Assembly: GCF_027489515.1 (NCBI RefSeq)
Contig: NZ_JAIXZS010000035.1
Span: 1-64,000 of the forward strand
Source of the DNA: Novosphingobium sp.
GTDB taxonomy: Bacteria; Pseudomonadota; Alphaproteobacteria; Sphingomonadales; Sphingomonadaceae
Length of the DNA stretch: 64,000 nt
Direction: 5' to 3'
Shown piece after piece: positions 18,121-26,001 of the stretch. Position numbers and translations under genes: made by a program. The notes beneath the pieces were generated by a model, which worked only from the letters and a program-made list of their open reading frames with translations, had not been told where the DNA came from and did not search any database. Every line of letters begins with the position of its first letter. Position 1 is the first letter of the stretch.

Positions 18121-18471
18121 CGCCTCCCGCTGCCGGGTCGATCTCTGGTGCTATGCACAAATGAATACAGCATTCGCAGGGCCCGTCCAGTCCTCTGTTG
18201 TCCAGTCCTGTGTTGCGCTGCGACCCTGAGCGCACTAAGGCACCCACGTCACTTGGGGAGTAGCCGCTGCACTGCTTGGTGCAGTCCCCTGCCAGATTGT
18301 TCTGGCGCGTCAACATGCTTGGCCGAGAGGTCATGGCGCAGGCGGCAGGCGCGGAGCTGCAACGTTTCACCTGCCGGGCGAGACTAATGGCACCATGTTT
18401 CCCTGTCCGGCCGGGCGGGGGAAGCACGGTGCCGTTGTCTCGATCCACTCGCCCGGCCACGGAACGCATCC
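18121..18471 (+). promoter_or_regulatory. Long leader region of the Mn exporter gene
   Basis: This 351-bp intergenic stretch lies between the divergent porin and TMEM165-type genes. The right half holds the yybP-ykoY riboswitch listed separately. The left part contains a 15-bp sequence repeated in tandem at 18185-18199 and 18200-18214 (GTCCAGTCCT then C or G, then TGTT). Downstream of the aptamer, around 18397-18425, a GC-rich hairpin (TTCCC...GGGAA arms) could be the expression platform. No protein-coding gene is supported here. Confidence 0.55.
18253..18386 (+). promoter_or_regulatory. yybP-ykoY manganese riboswitch
   Basis: Both conserved elements of the Mn2+-sensing yybP-ykoY aptamer are present in order: GGGGAGTAGC at 18255-18264 and GTCAACATGCTTGG at 18309-18322, which form the two loops that dock and bind Mn2+. 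Between them are good hairpins (TGCAC/GTGCA and GCCAG/CTGGC). GCGAGACT at 18378-18385 matches the conserved 3' side. The next gene is a UPF0016/TMEM165 manganese exporter, the known target class, so the RNA probably turns on export when Mn2+ is high. Confidence 0.88.
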
Positions 18472-19047
18472 ATGCTCGAAGCCCTGTTCACCTCCACCGC
18501 CATCGTCGCGCTCGCCGAAATCGGCGACAAGACGCAGCTTCTCGCCATCGTGCTCGCCGCGCGATTCAAGCGGCCCGTGCCGATCGTGCTGGGCATTCTC
18601 GTCGCCACGCTTGCCAACCACTTCCTTGCCGCGCTGGCAGGATCGCTGGTGGCCGGATGGTTCGACGGGCCTGTCTTCCGCTATGCGGTCGCCGTTGGCT
18701 TCCTCGCCATGGCCGCCTGGACTCTGGTGCCCGACACGTTCGACGATGACGAGGCGCCTGCCGTCTCACGCGGCGGCGCCTTTCTCACCACGCTCGTTGC
18801 GTTCTTCTTCGTCGAAATGGGCGACAAGACGCAGATCGCCACGATCGCATTGGGCGCGCGCTTCCACGATGCCCTCGCGGTCACGGCGGGCACCACGCTC
18901 GGCATGATGCTGGCCAATGTGCCTGCAGTCCTGCTCGGCGGCGAACTGGTGAAGCGCGTCCCGCTCGCCGTTGTGCGCACGGTCGCCGCGCTCCTGTTTG
19001 CCGCGCTCGGCCTGTGGCTGCTGCTCGCGACCGCGGGCGTGCTCTAG
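18472..19047 (+). CDS. TMEM165/GDT1 (UPF0016) family cation exporter, probably Mn2+
   Basis: The 191-residue membrane protein consists of two homologous halves, each carrying the family signature E-x-G-D-K-T: ALAEIGDKTQLLAI near residue 13 and FVEMGDKTQIATIAL near residue 115. About six hydrophobic helices are visible. UPF0016 proteins export Mn2+ (and in eukaryotes Ca2+/Mn2+). The yybP-ykoY riboswitch immediately upstream supports Mn2+ as substrate. The stop overlaps the convergent MmcB-family gene by four bases. Confidence 0.92.
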   Translation: MLEALFTSTAIVALAEIGDKTQLLAIVLAARFKRPVPIVLGILVATLANHFLAALAGSLVAGWFDGPVFRYAVAVGFLAMAAWTLVPDTFDDDEAPAVSRGGAFLTTLVAFFFVEMGDKTQIATIALGARFHDALAVTAGTTLGMMLANVPAVLLGGELVKRVPLAVVRTVAALLFAALGLWLLLATAGVL

Positions 19048-19559
19048 GCCTCTTCGCCCCACCCGGCGCACTGCGGATCGCCCGCCACGGTGAGCCGCCG
19101 CAATGCGGCACGCGCCAGACGCTCGGTCTCGGTCTTGCGGCGCGCGGCGGCGAGCGGGAGGCTGGGCGCCGGGCGCAGGATCTCCGCGTCATAGCCGTCC
19201 GCCACGATCACGCCGCACACGTCCGGTCGGAACGCCGGGGTTTCGAGGCACGCGCGGTCGAGATGCGGGGCGAGGCCCCAGTAGAACCGGTCGCAGTACT
19301 CAAGGTAGTCCGGCCACTTTGCATCGCCGAGCAGGTCTGCGCGCGCCACCTTGATCTCCACGATCACGATGCGGCCCTTGCTGTCGATCCCCATCAGATC
19401 GGCGCGGCGGCCGGAACGGAGCGGCATTTCAGCAAGGCACCAGATCCCGTTCCGCGCAAACAGGCGGCCGATCCCGCGCGCGACGGCTTGCGCCTCGCGC
19501 TCGGCAGGGAGAGGGGCCGCGGGGAAGGGGGCGGCAAGGGGCAGGGCCGAATCAGGCAT
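19044..19559 (-). CDS. mmcB: MmcB family DNA repair protein
   Basis: The 171-residue protein matches the MmcB family, a PD-(D/E)xK-like nuclease-fold protein of alphaproteobacteria linked to SOS-type DNA repair. Recognisable parts are FARNGIWCLAEMPLRSGRRADL, GRIVIVEIKVARADLLGD with the E-x-K core, and WPDYLEYCDRFYWGLAP. The arrangement of D in RADLMGID and EIK fits a restriction-endonuclease-like active site. The symbol is assigned by family resemblance. Confidence 0.85.
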   Translation of the reverse strand: MPDSALPLAAPFPAAPLPAEREAQAVARGIGRLFARNGIWCLAEMPLRSGRRADLMGIDSKGRIVIVEIKVARADLLGDAKWPDYLEYCDRFYWGLAPHLDRACLETPAFRPDVCGVIVADGYDAEILRPAPSLPLAAARRKTETERLARAALRRLTVAGDPQCAGWGEEA

Positions 19560-19612
19560 GGCCCGAGTTTAAGAACAAAAATGGAACAGCGCTAGAGGCT
19601 CGCTGTGGGCGC

Positions 19613-19993
19613 CTACCGCTCGATCCCGAGCGGCGGAATCAGTGCGAGGAGCCCGGCGCGTGACCTGTGGAACTCCTGCCACAAGGCAAGCGCCGCCGCT
19701 CCTGCAGGCGCGCCGCTGCCCTGCAGCGCCAGCAAGGCCGCGAGGCCGGGTTCGAGAATCGCGGCAAGATCGTCAACGCCCTGCTCGGCCATCCGCAACC
19801 GCCAACCGCCGGTATCGTGCATGATTGCGGGAAAATTGCGGATCTCGGGCGAGCGATACTCCGGCGCGACTCCGGCCAGTTCGCCGATGGCTCCCGCCGC
19901 TTGGTGCACCGCGGTCCACTTCAGCGTCATGTGGCTCGCCGGATGGCGGCCACGGGCGCGACTCGCATCGGATGAGGGGGGACGACTTGCCAT
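19613..19993 (-). CDS. Hypothetical protein
   Basis: This 126-residue protein is not recognised. It has no signal peptide or membrane segment. The C-terminal half is Ala/Leu-rich and helical (DDLAAILEPGLAALLALQGS). The segment TLKWTAVHQAAGAIGELAGV followed by YRSPEIRNFPAI looks like a conserved sphingomonad protein. An internal ATG at 19930 is an alternative start. Codon use matches its neighbours. It lies between mmcB and the tRNA-Arg gene and outside the integrated element. Confidence 0.55.
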   Translation of the reverse strand: MASRPPSSDASRARGRHPASHMTLKWTAVHQAAGAIGELAGVAPEYRSPEIRNFPAIMHDTGGWRLRMAEQGVDDLAAILEPGLAALLALQGSGAPAGAAALALWQEFHRSRAGLLALIPPLGIER

Positions 19994-20111
19994 GCACGGC
20001 AGAATAGACCGTAGCCCGCTACCAAATCGCTAAATGGCCGGTCTCCGGCCTCGAACGACCGGCATAAACCACTGGAACGCCGCGCGCGGCGCTGCTAGGC
20101 GGTTCCCCCAC

Positions 20112-20192
<81 letters not shown>

Positions 20193-20234
20193 TCAAGAAC
20201 TTAGTGGGCAATTTGCAGGGTCGATTTCCGGCCC

Positions 20235-20257
20235 GTGCGAGTCATGTGCGAGTTACG
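20235..20257 (+). repeat. Paired GTGCGAGT repeat, left end of element
   Basis: Two tandem copies of GTGCGAGT separated by three bases lie about 45 bp inside attL. The same doublet occurs near the other end at 29396-29418, in the same orientation, with 20 of 23 bases identical. Repeats like these near both attachment sites may be arm-type binding sites for the integrase. Confidence 0.5.
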
Positions 20258-20301
20258 CCCCGGACGGGCAAAGCGACGGCGCGATTCTTGCCTATCGAGC
20301 C

Positions 20302-20382
20302 ATGCGCCTTGCCAGCCTTCATTCGATCCGCCCCGAGCTGGCAACCATGCTCGCGGCTCTCGCGTTTGGCGGTGCGGCATGA
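20302..20382 (+). CDS. Possible 26-residue ORF
   Basis: A short open frame encoding MRLASLHSIRPELATMLAAL plus six residues. It is credible only because its stop codon overlaps the ATG of the next small gene (ATGA), the spacing style used throughout this element. No ribosome-binding site is obvious. The frame continues upstream without a start codon, so it may be the remnant of a longer gene. Confidence 0.25.
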   Translation: MRLASLHSIRPELATMLAALAFGGAA

Positions 20383-20621
20383 GCGCGGTGATCAAGTCCC
20401 CGGCGACCCCGGTGCGCTCGTGGGCAATCCTGCGGCACGATAGCGGCGGCTGGATCGGGATGCTGATCGGCGGGCGCGACCCTGCGGACGAAGGCCCCGA
20501 CCGCACCGACGTCGGCCCGTACAAGCTGGTCCGGCAAGCACTGCTGCGGCGCGAGGTTCGGCAGGGTTTGCCGATCATCATTTGCGCCGATCTGCCTCCG
20601 ATGGGGAGCACAGCGGCATGA
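20379..20621 (+). CDS. Small hypothetical element protein
   Basis: The 80-residue protein (MSAVIKSPATPVRSWAILRH at its N-terminus) is not recognised. It is compact, without membrane segments, and has GGWIGMLIGGRDPADEG and VRQALLRREVRQGLPIII. Its start overlaps the preceding ORF and its stop overlaps the primase-helicase start (both ATGA), indicating translation coupled to the replication gene. A replication-accessory or regulatory role is possible but only by position. Confidence 0.55.
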   Translation: MSAVIKSPATPVRSWAILRHDSGGWIGMLIGGRDPADEGPDRTDVGPYKLVRQALLRREVRQGLPIIICADLPPMGSTAA

Positions 20622-22882
20622 CGGTGCATCCTGATCCGCAGGCCTTCCTCGCGTTCAACCGCGACGACGCGCGCAAGCTGCTCGACCGGCTCGACCATAT
20701 CCACCTTGTCGCCATCCAGCCCGACGCGCCGAAGGGCACCATGCCGACCGGGCGCTATTTCGGCAGCGACGTGGACGCGGCTCTCGATTGGGCAGCGAAG
20801 GTCAACGGCAACGGTTCGGGCGTCTACTGGACGTTGAACTATGTCGGCCCCGGCACCGGCACCGGCACGAAGCCGCGCAAGAGCGACATTCAGGCGGCGC
20901 GCGGCGCGCATTGCGACCTCGACCCGCCGAAGGATGGCAGCGCATGGGACAAGGCCGGCGCGGCTGCAGCGCTCACTGCACTGCCTTGTGCGCCTTCCCT
21001 GATCCTCGACACCGGCAACGGCGTGCAGCCTGTCTGGTTGCTCGACCAACCGGCGCGCGATTGGCAGCCGGTGGAGGGCGTCAACGTGGCGCTGCGCACT
21101 ACGCTGGGCGCGGACGACTGCCACAACATCGACCGGCTGATGCGCCTGCCCGGCAGCGTGAACTATCCGAACCGGACCAAGCGGGAACGCGGTTGCGTGG
21201 CCTGCATGGCGGGATGGATTCAGGAGGACACCGGGCAGCGTTATGCGGTGGCCGAACTGGTCGAGGCGTTTCCGCCTGCGAAGCCGACCGGCAAGGCCAG
21301 CGCGGCGGACGATCTGCCGGAGCGCCAGCGTACCAAGACCGCCGACCTGATCGCGAGAATCCGGCGCGGCGATGGCTGGCACAACAACATGCTCGCGCTG
21401 ACTGCGCACCTGGTCGGGAAAGGACGCGGGACAGTGGAGATCCTGGCGATGGCCGATTGCCTCACTCTGGACGGCTACACGGTCGAGGAAACCCGCGACA
21501 CGATGCGCGGCATGATCTCGGACGCGCGGCGCAAGTGGGAGCGCGCCGAGCCGGAGGACGAGGCAGCGCCGAAAAAGGTGCAGCGCAAGAACGCCAAGGA
21601 CAAGGAGCCGAGCGAGGATGACGTTGCGCTCGAATTTACCGAGCGGCACCGCGACAATCTCCGGTTTGATCACGATGTAGATCGCTGGTTTGAATGGGAC
21701 GGCACGCGGTGGCGCAAGGACGGCAAGCACCGGGCTTTCACCTACGCGCGCAAGGTGGCGCGCCAGATGAATGCAGCAGGTAAGGCCAACTTCGCTGCAG
21801 GCGTTGAACGGTTTGCGCGTGCCGATGAAGCGCACGCGGTTGACGCTAGCGTCTGGGATACCGATCCGATGCTACTGGGCACCCCGGCGGGCACGCTCGA
21901 TCTGCACACTGGCAAGCTGCGCACTCCCCGGCCTAGCGACCACATCACGAAGCTTGCAGGCTGCGCACCGGAATCCGGCACGCCCGATCTGTGGCTGCGT
22001 TTTCTGGATGAAAGCCTGGGCGGCGACGCGGAGACCATCCGGTTTATCCAGCAATGGTTCGGCTACGCGCTAACCGGCGACACCCGCGAACATGCCCTTG
22101 CATTTGTCTTTGGCCCCGGCGGCAACGGCAAGAGCGTGCTGATCAATACGCTGATCGCTATCATGGGCGACTATGCTGTCACGGCGGCAATGGAGACCTT
22201 CACCGCATCGAAGTTCGACCGGCACCGGACCGAGCTTGCCATGCTGGCGGGCGCGCGTCTGGTAACAGCGAGCGAGACCGAGGAAGGGCGCGCATGGGCT
22301 GAGGCCAAGGTCAAACAGATGACCGGCGGTGACCCGATTACGGCCAACTTCATGAGGCAGGACAACTTCACCTTCAAACCGCAGTTCAAGCTCACGATCG
22401 CGGGCAACCACGCGCCGCAACTGGCCAACGTAGACGACGCCATGAAGCGCCGCTTCAACATCGTGCCGTTCATCAACACGCCCGCGAATCCTGATCGGGA
22501 ATTGGAGGCAAAGCTGCGCGCCGAGCATGGGCGCATTCTGGCATGGGCAATCGTCGGTTGCCTCGACTGGCAGGAGAACGGACTGCTTCGCCCCAACGCG
22601 GTCAAGGCAGCGACCGCCAACTACTTCGAGGAGCAGGATCTGTTCGGCCAATGGCTTGGCGAAAGGTGCGTTGTGGGCCGCGACAAGTGGGAGCTGGCGA
22701 CCCCGCTTTTCAATAGCTGGCGCGATTATGCACGCGAGGCAGGCGACGATGCAGGCAGCGCGAAAGGGTTTAGCGGGCGGCTGACAAAGCGCGGTTTCAC
22801 TCATGGGCGCGCACCGGGCGGGCTGCGCAAGTACGATGGCTTGGCACTTCGCAGGAGCGGGAGTGACGCTTGTGACGGATAG
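20618..22882 (+). CDS. P4-type primase-helicase (SF3 helicase)
   Basis: The 754-residue replication protein has two parts. Residues 1-230 resemble an archaeo-eukaryotic/RepB-type primase: GAHCDLDPPKDG near residue 96 with metal-binding Asp residues, ILDTGNGVQPVWLL, and DRLMRLPGSVNYPN. Residues 320-700 hold a D5_N-like region and an SF3 helicase with Walker A GPGGNGKSVLI near residue 499, downstream ASETEEGRAWAEAKVK and the sensor-like KLTIAGNHAPQL. Such proteins prime and unwind at the element's own origin, as phage P4 alpha does. The clustered repeats overlapping and following its 3' end may be that origin. Confidence 0.93.
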   Translation: MTVHPDPQAFLAFNRDDARKLLDRLDHIHLVAIQPDAPKGTMPTGRYFGSDVDAALDWAAKVNGNGSGVYWTLNYVGPGTGTGTKPRKSDIQAARGAHCDLDPPKDGSAWDKAGAAAALTALPCAPSLILDTGNGVQPVWLLDQPARDWQPVEGVNVALRTTLGADDCHNIDRLMRLPGSVNYPNRTKRERGCVACMAGWIQEDTGQRYAVAELVEAFPPAKPTGKASAADDLPERQRTKTADLIARIRRGDGWHNNMLALTAHLVGKGRGTVEILAMADCLTLDGYTVEETRDTMRGMISDARRKWERAEPEDEAAPKKVQRKNAKDKEPSEDDVALEFTERHRDNLRFDHDVDRWFEWDGTRWRKDGKHRAFTYARKVARQMNAAGKANFAAGVERFARADEAHAVDASVWDTDPMLLGTPAGTLDLHTGKLRTPRPSDHITKLAGCAPESGTPDLWLRFLDESLGGDAETIRFIQQWFGYALTGDTREHALAFVFGPGGNGKSVLINTLIAIMGDYAVTAAMETFTASKFDRHRTELAMLAGARLVTASETEEGRAWAEAKVKQMTGGDPITANFMRQDNFTFKPQFKLTIAGNHAPQLANVDDAMKRRFNIVPFINTPANPDRELEAKLRAEHGRILAWAIVGCLDWQENGLLRPNAVKAATANYFEEQDLFGQWLGERCVVGRDKWELATPLFNSWRDYAREAGDDAGSAKGFSGRLTKRGFTHGRAPGGLRKYDGLALRRSGSDACDG

Positions 22883-22983
22883 TGACGCTTCTACCTGTTA
22901 TCCTGACACGCGTGCGCGCGTGCGTGTGTGTGAGCTTATGGGGTTGACCCGTCACTATCCGTCACTCCCGGCCTATCCGTCAC
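22863..22983. other. Candidate replication origin of the element
   Basis: Three direct GTGACG copies (22863, 22872, 22882) face three inverted CGTCAC copies (22950, 22960, 22978). A 16-bp perfect inverted repeat (22872-22887 with 22950-22965) is included. Between the clusters, 22906-22932 is 27 bp of strictly alternating purine and pyrimidine, which can adopt Z-DNA or melt under supercoiling. The site lies at the end of the primase-helicase gene. Iteron clusters next to a P4-type helicase gene suggest an origin; a transcription-control structure is the alternative. Confidence 0.5.
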
Positions 22984-22994
22984 AACTTCGATCC

Positions 22995-23153
22995 ATGATC
23001 GCACGCGGCTCTGCGCAGCCCCCCGAGGGGTGGATCGCCCTCTCTGGCCTTCCCAAGCAGCACCGCGCCCCATCCAAAATTCTCGCATCCGCAGTTGGAA
23101 ACATGGGGGTCAAACCCCGGAAAATCGAAGGATTAGAGCGACATGCGCAATAG
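22995..23153 (+). CDS. Doubtful 52-residue ORF
   Basis: The frame starting at ATG 22995 encodes a short basic protein containing PPEGWIALSGLPKQHRAP and ending NMGVKPRKIEGLERHAQ. Codon choice is weak compared with neighbours, and no ribosome-binding site stands out. It overlaps the HNH gene start by 11 bases. It could be a small DNA-packaging or regulatory protein, or a non-coding leader of the HNH gene. Confidence 0.25.
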   Translation: MIARGSAQPPEGWIALSGLPKQHRAPSKILASAVGNMGVKPRKIEGLERHAQ

Positions 23154-23481
23154 CACCCCGCGCAACAGCGCTACAGCCCGCACCGGCTGGAATCACGGCG
23201 GCAAGTCTCGACAGGAACGCGGCTACGGCGCGCATTGGGTGAAGCTTCGCCCGCTGATCCTCGCCCGCGACAAGCACTTGTGCCAGCCCTGTCTGGCCAA
23301 GGGCCAACTCACCCCGGCGACGGAAGTCGACCACATCGTGCCGAAGGCCAAAGGCGGCACGGATGACGCGGACAACTTGCGCTCGATCTGCACACCTTGC
23401 CACCGCGACAAGACGCTGCTCGACAACGGCGCGAGGCCAAAGCGCGCGTTTGGCAGCGATGGTTGGCCAATCGACCAATGA
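23143..23481 (+). CDS. HNH endonuclease
   Basis: The 112-residue protein has a compact HNH nuclease domain: a first CxxC in HLCQPCLAKG, the metal and catalytic motif EVDHIVPKAKGG, and the final SICTPCHRDKT with CxxC and His. Phage HNH proteins of this kind commonly sit beside terminase and capsid genes and help packaging. Here it lies three genes upstream of a capsid gene with no terminase visible. The start has AAGGA upstream. It overlaps the next gene by four bases. Confidence 0.9.
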   Translation: MRNSTPRNSATARTGWNHGGKSRQERGYGAHWVKLRPLILARDKHLCQPCLAKGQLTPATEVDHIVPKAKGGTDDADNLRSICTPCHRDKTLLDNGARPKRAFGSDGWPIDQ

Positions 23482-23714
23482 GCGCGCACGTCCCTCTCAC
23501 CCGCCTGATCGAACGGACCAACGACGAAGGGCAGCGTGTGCTGTCTGGTTGGCTGGGCAAGGCCAAGGTGATCGGCCATCGCGGCAAAGACAGCGCCGAT
23601 GGCAGCGCAACGTGGGTGCTTTACCTCGCTGCGCCGGATGACCGGGCGAATGAGGCCAAGAGGCGCGCATTCGTCAGGCGGTGCGGCAATGGCACCCCAG
23701 GGGGTGGATCATGA
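23478..23714 (+). CDS. Small hypothetical element protein
   Basis: The 78-residue protein starts MSAHVPLTRLIERTNDEGQ and has a compact alpha/beta appearance (VLSGWLGKAKVIGHRGKD, ATWVLYLAAPDDR). It is not recognised. ATGA overlap with the HNH stop codon and with the next small ORF supports it being translated as part of a tight series. Confidence 0.5.
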   Translation: MSAHVPLTRLIERTNDEGQRVLSGWLGKAKVIGHRGKDSADGSATWVLYLAAPDDRANEAKRRAFVRRCGNGTPGGGS

Positions 23715-23842
23715 GCAAAACCGGCCGATCTCAGCACCACGGTACCTCATTCGCTTTAACGCAAAGCCCACTTTCCTCGCGCGCGCAGGCGGAACGCGCG
23801 CGCGAGGCTGGCATCAGGAGGCCCTATGCAACCGAACCATGA
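23711..23842 (+). CDS. Possible 43-residue ORF
   Basis: The frame begins in the stop codon of the preceding gene (ATGA) and overlaps the following gene by 17 bases. The product is polar and Arg/Ala-rich with no recognisable feature. It is supported mainly by the coupled start; low complexity (AQAERAREAG) weakens the case. Confidence 0.3.
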   Translation: MSKTGRSQHHGTSFALTQSPLSSRAQAERAREAGIRRPYATEP

Positions 23843-24068
23843 TGAAACACCGCTTGCCGAAATGATCGCAACCTCGCGTCAGCTTGCATTGGCGGTTCTG
23901 GCGATAGGCCAGCGCAAGGGCATGCCCGGCGGCGATCTGGCCGAGCTGGCGGCGATGGCGATGGGCGAGGTGATGCTGCAGCACCTTGGCCTAGTCGGGA
24001 CGGTCGAGCGCCTGCGCGATCTGGCGGACGTGATCGAGCGCGATCTGCTGGCAGCGATGGCGCATTGA
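23826..24068 (+). CDS. Small helical hypothetical protein
   Basis: The 80-residue product is predicted to be nearly all helical, with the segment QLALAVLAIGQRKGMPGGDL followed by LAAMAMGEVMLQHLG and VERLRDLADVIERDLL. AGGAGG lies about six bases upstream of the ATG, the clearest ribosome-binding site in the element. It precedes the capsid gene after a 143-bp gap. The function is unknown. Confidence 0.6.
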   Translation: MQPNHDETPLAEMIATSRQLALAVLAIGQRKGMPGGDLAELAAMAMGEVMLQHLGLVGTVERLRDLADVIERDLLAAMAH

Positions 24069-24211
24069 CCGGCGACGGGATTCGTGCTAGCGGCGTTCGT
24101 ATTTCCCGCTGTCTCGACAGCGGAGGCCCGCAGGAGCTTCCTTCCCGCGCTCCCCCACACAAGGGGCAGGCCTCCGCACTGAAGCTTTGCCCCGCAGACA
24201 CGGAATCGAAC

Positions 24212-25534
24212 ATGACCCAAATGCTAAATGAACTGCGGCGCAAGCGCATTGGTCTGATTCATGAAGCGCGCTCAACACTTCATGAACTGAGGGCAGAGGC
24301 ATACAATCCGAATGGAAGCGACACCCTCTCGAAAGAGCTCGAACGGAAGCACGACGCTGTCATGCGTGACTTGGCTCTGGTCGACCTCGACATCGACGAG
24401 GAGCGCAGCGCCGAAGAGAGCGAAGCAACCCGCGCGGCGGCACGTCCCGGCATGGGCGAGGCCATCACGACCACGGGCGTTGCCCTGACGGAAAGCGACG
24501 AGTTTGCCCGCGTGTGGTCGCAGCGTTCCAATCACGCATGGACCGATGATCGCGGCAATCCGATTCGCGTGCTGCGGCCTACCGAACGCTTTGGCGACCA
24601 GCGCGCCAGCGGCCCTGCACTGGGCGATACCGTGCGCGCGATGATCACCGGCCCGCGCAACGAATCGGAGCGCCGCGCTCTGGCTGAAGGCACCAATTCT
24701 GCAGGCGGCTATACCGTCCCGACCCCGCTCGCGACCATGTTCATTGACCGGCTGCGGTCGCAGTCTGTGGCGATCAAGGCAGGCGCGCTGACGGTTCCGA
24801 TGACAAGCGCGACCCTTGCAATGGCCCGCCTCGAAACCGATCCGACGATCGGCTGGCGCGCTGAAAATGCAGCACTGGCCGAAGGCGATCCGACCTTCGG
24901 GCGCGTGCTGCTGACGGCGAAATCGCTGGCCGGCATCGTGAAAATCAGCCGAGAACTGGCGCAGGACACGGCCAACGCTGGCACGATGATCGAACAGGCG
25001 CTCTCGCGCGCGATGGCGCTGGAAATCGACCGTGCGGCGATCTTCGGCGACGGTTCGAGCAACAGCCCGACCGGCATCACCGGGACCAGCGGGATCAACG
25101 AAGTCTCGATGGGCACCAACGGCGCCGTCCTGAACACCGACAAAATGCTCGACGCGATTTACGAGATGCTGCTCGACAACGCTTCGGCCCCGACCGCCGC
25201 GATCCTCCATCCCCGCACGATGATCGCACTGCAGAAGCTGAAGGACGGCCAGGGCATGCCGGTTACGCTGCCTTCGATGCTGGCCGCAGTACCGATGCTG
25301 ATGACGACCGCCGCGCCGATCACGGAAACGCAGGGCAGCGCCACGAATGCCTCTTCGGTCGTCTTTGGTGATTTCCGCGAGCTGATCATCGGCATGCGGG
25401 AGAACATCACGATTCAGGTGCTGGACCAGCTCTACGCGGACAATGGGCAGATTGCCCTTGCGGTGCATGCTCGCTGCGATGTGCAGCTTGCCCACAAGGA
25501 AAGCTTCAGCCGCCTGAAGGGCATCATCCCCTAA
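24212..25534 (+). CDS. HK97-fold phage major capsid protein
   Basis: The 440-residue protein has the standard layout of HK97 gp5-type capsid proteins. A charged helical N-terminal delta domain covers about residues 1-95 (NELRRKRIGLIHEARST and a Glu/Arg-rich stretch). The capsid core includes GTNSAGGYTVPTPLATMFID, KSLAGIVKISRELAQDT, ALEIDRAAIFGDGSS and the C-terminal FGDFRELIIGMRENIT with HKESFSRLKGI. The length is full and no disruption is seen. The delta domain is normally cut by a prohead protease, yet none is encoded nearby. It might form element-sized capsids with helper-phage proteins. Confidence 0.93.
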   Translation: MTQMLNELRRKRIGLIHEARSTLHELRAEAYNPNGSDTLSKELERKHDAVMRDLALVDLDIDEERSAEESEATRAAARPGMGEAITTTGVALTESDEFARVWSQRSNHAWTDDRGNPIRVLRPTERFGDQRASGPALGDTVRAMITGPRNESERRALAEGTNSAGGYTVPTPLATMFIDRLRSQSVAIKAGALTVPMTSATLAMARLETDPTIGWRAENAALAEGDPTFGRVLLTAKSLAGIVKISRELAQDTANAGTMIEQALSRAMALEIDRAAIFGDGSSNSPTGITGTSGINEVSMGTNGAVLNTDKMLDAIYEMLLDNASAPTAAILHPRTMIALQKLKDGQGMPVTLPSMLAAVPMLMTTAAPITETQGSATNASSVVFGDFRELIIGMRENITIQVLDQLYADNGQIALAVHARCDVQLAHKESFSRLKGIIP

Positions 25535-25541
25535 GACCCCC

Positions 25542-25613
25542 TGAGCGTAGCGTGGCCGCTCCAAGCGCTACGCTCACCCGGCGGCGGTTCATGCGATGCG
25601 GAGCCGCCGCCGG
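25542..25613 (+). terminator. Two tandem stem-loops after the capsid gene
   Basis: Directly after the capsid stop codon are two perfect hairpins. TGAGCGTAGCG pairs with CGCTACGCTCA (25542-25552 / 25566-25576, 13-base loop), and CCGGCGGCGG pairs with CCGCCGCCGG (25578-25587 / 25604-25613). Neither is followed by a T tract, so they could be weak terminators, RNA-stability structures or processing sites limiting transcription past the capsid gene. Confidence 0.4.
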
Positions 25614-25635
25614 TTCCATTTGCGGAGAATCTGAA

Positions 25636-26001
25636 ATGGCGAAAGTTTTGCGCATTGTGGCGGTGATCGCGGGCGCAGCCGCGCTGATAGCGACCGGTCT
25701 CGGCGCGTTCGGCGTGGCGGCATTGGGTTCCACGGCAGGCGTTGCCGGTTCGGGCATCGCTTGGGCAACGATTGCCCAAGTCGCAGGCGCACCGGCCAAG
25801 CCTTCGGCGCTGGGCATCATCCCAAGAGGGGAAACCTATGACACTGCAAAACGGGATGATCTGGCAGGACGAAGTCCGCCTGTATTGCGACACGGCGGTT
25901 CTCGAATTGCCGAGCGCGAAAGTCTGGGCATTTGCCTCGAAAGCAATTCACGGCGTTGCAGCGCCCTACGCGGTAACGGCGACACTGATCGAACAACCTG
26001 A
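25636..26001 (+). pseudogene. Hydrophobic N-terminus of a tail-tip-like protein, probably truncated
   Basis: The frame opens MAKVLRIVAVIAGAAALIA, followed by small-residue hydrophobic sequence and a Pro/Ala stretch (AGAPAKPSALG), resembling the first 60 residues of lambda-type phage tail (TipJ-like) proteins. After about residue 66 it overlaps the next gene in another frame, and its own sequence becomes arbitrary, ending at 26001. It may be the remnant of a tail gene cut by rearrangement, or a short membrane protein with an overlapping tail. Confidence 0.4.

Noticed and set aside
18185..18214. Tandem 15-bp repeat as an iteron or regulator array
   Set aside because: Only two copies exist, unrelated to the riboswitch; probably a small replication-slippage duplication.
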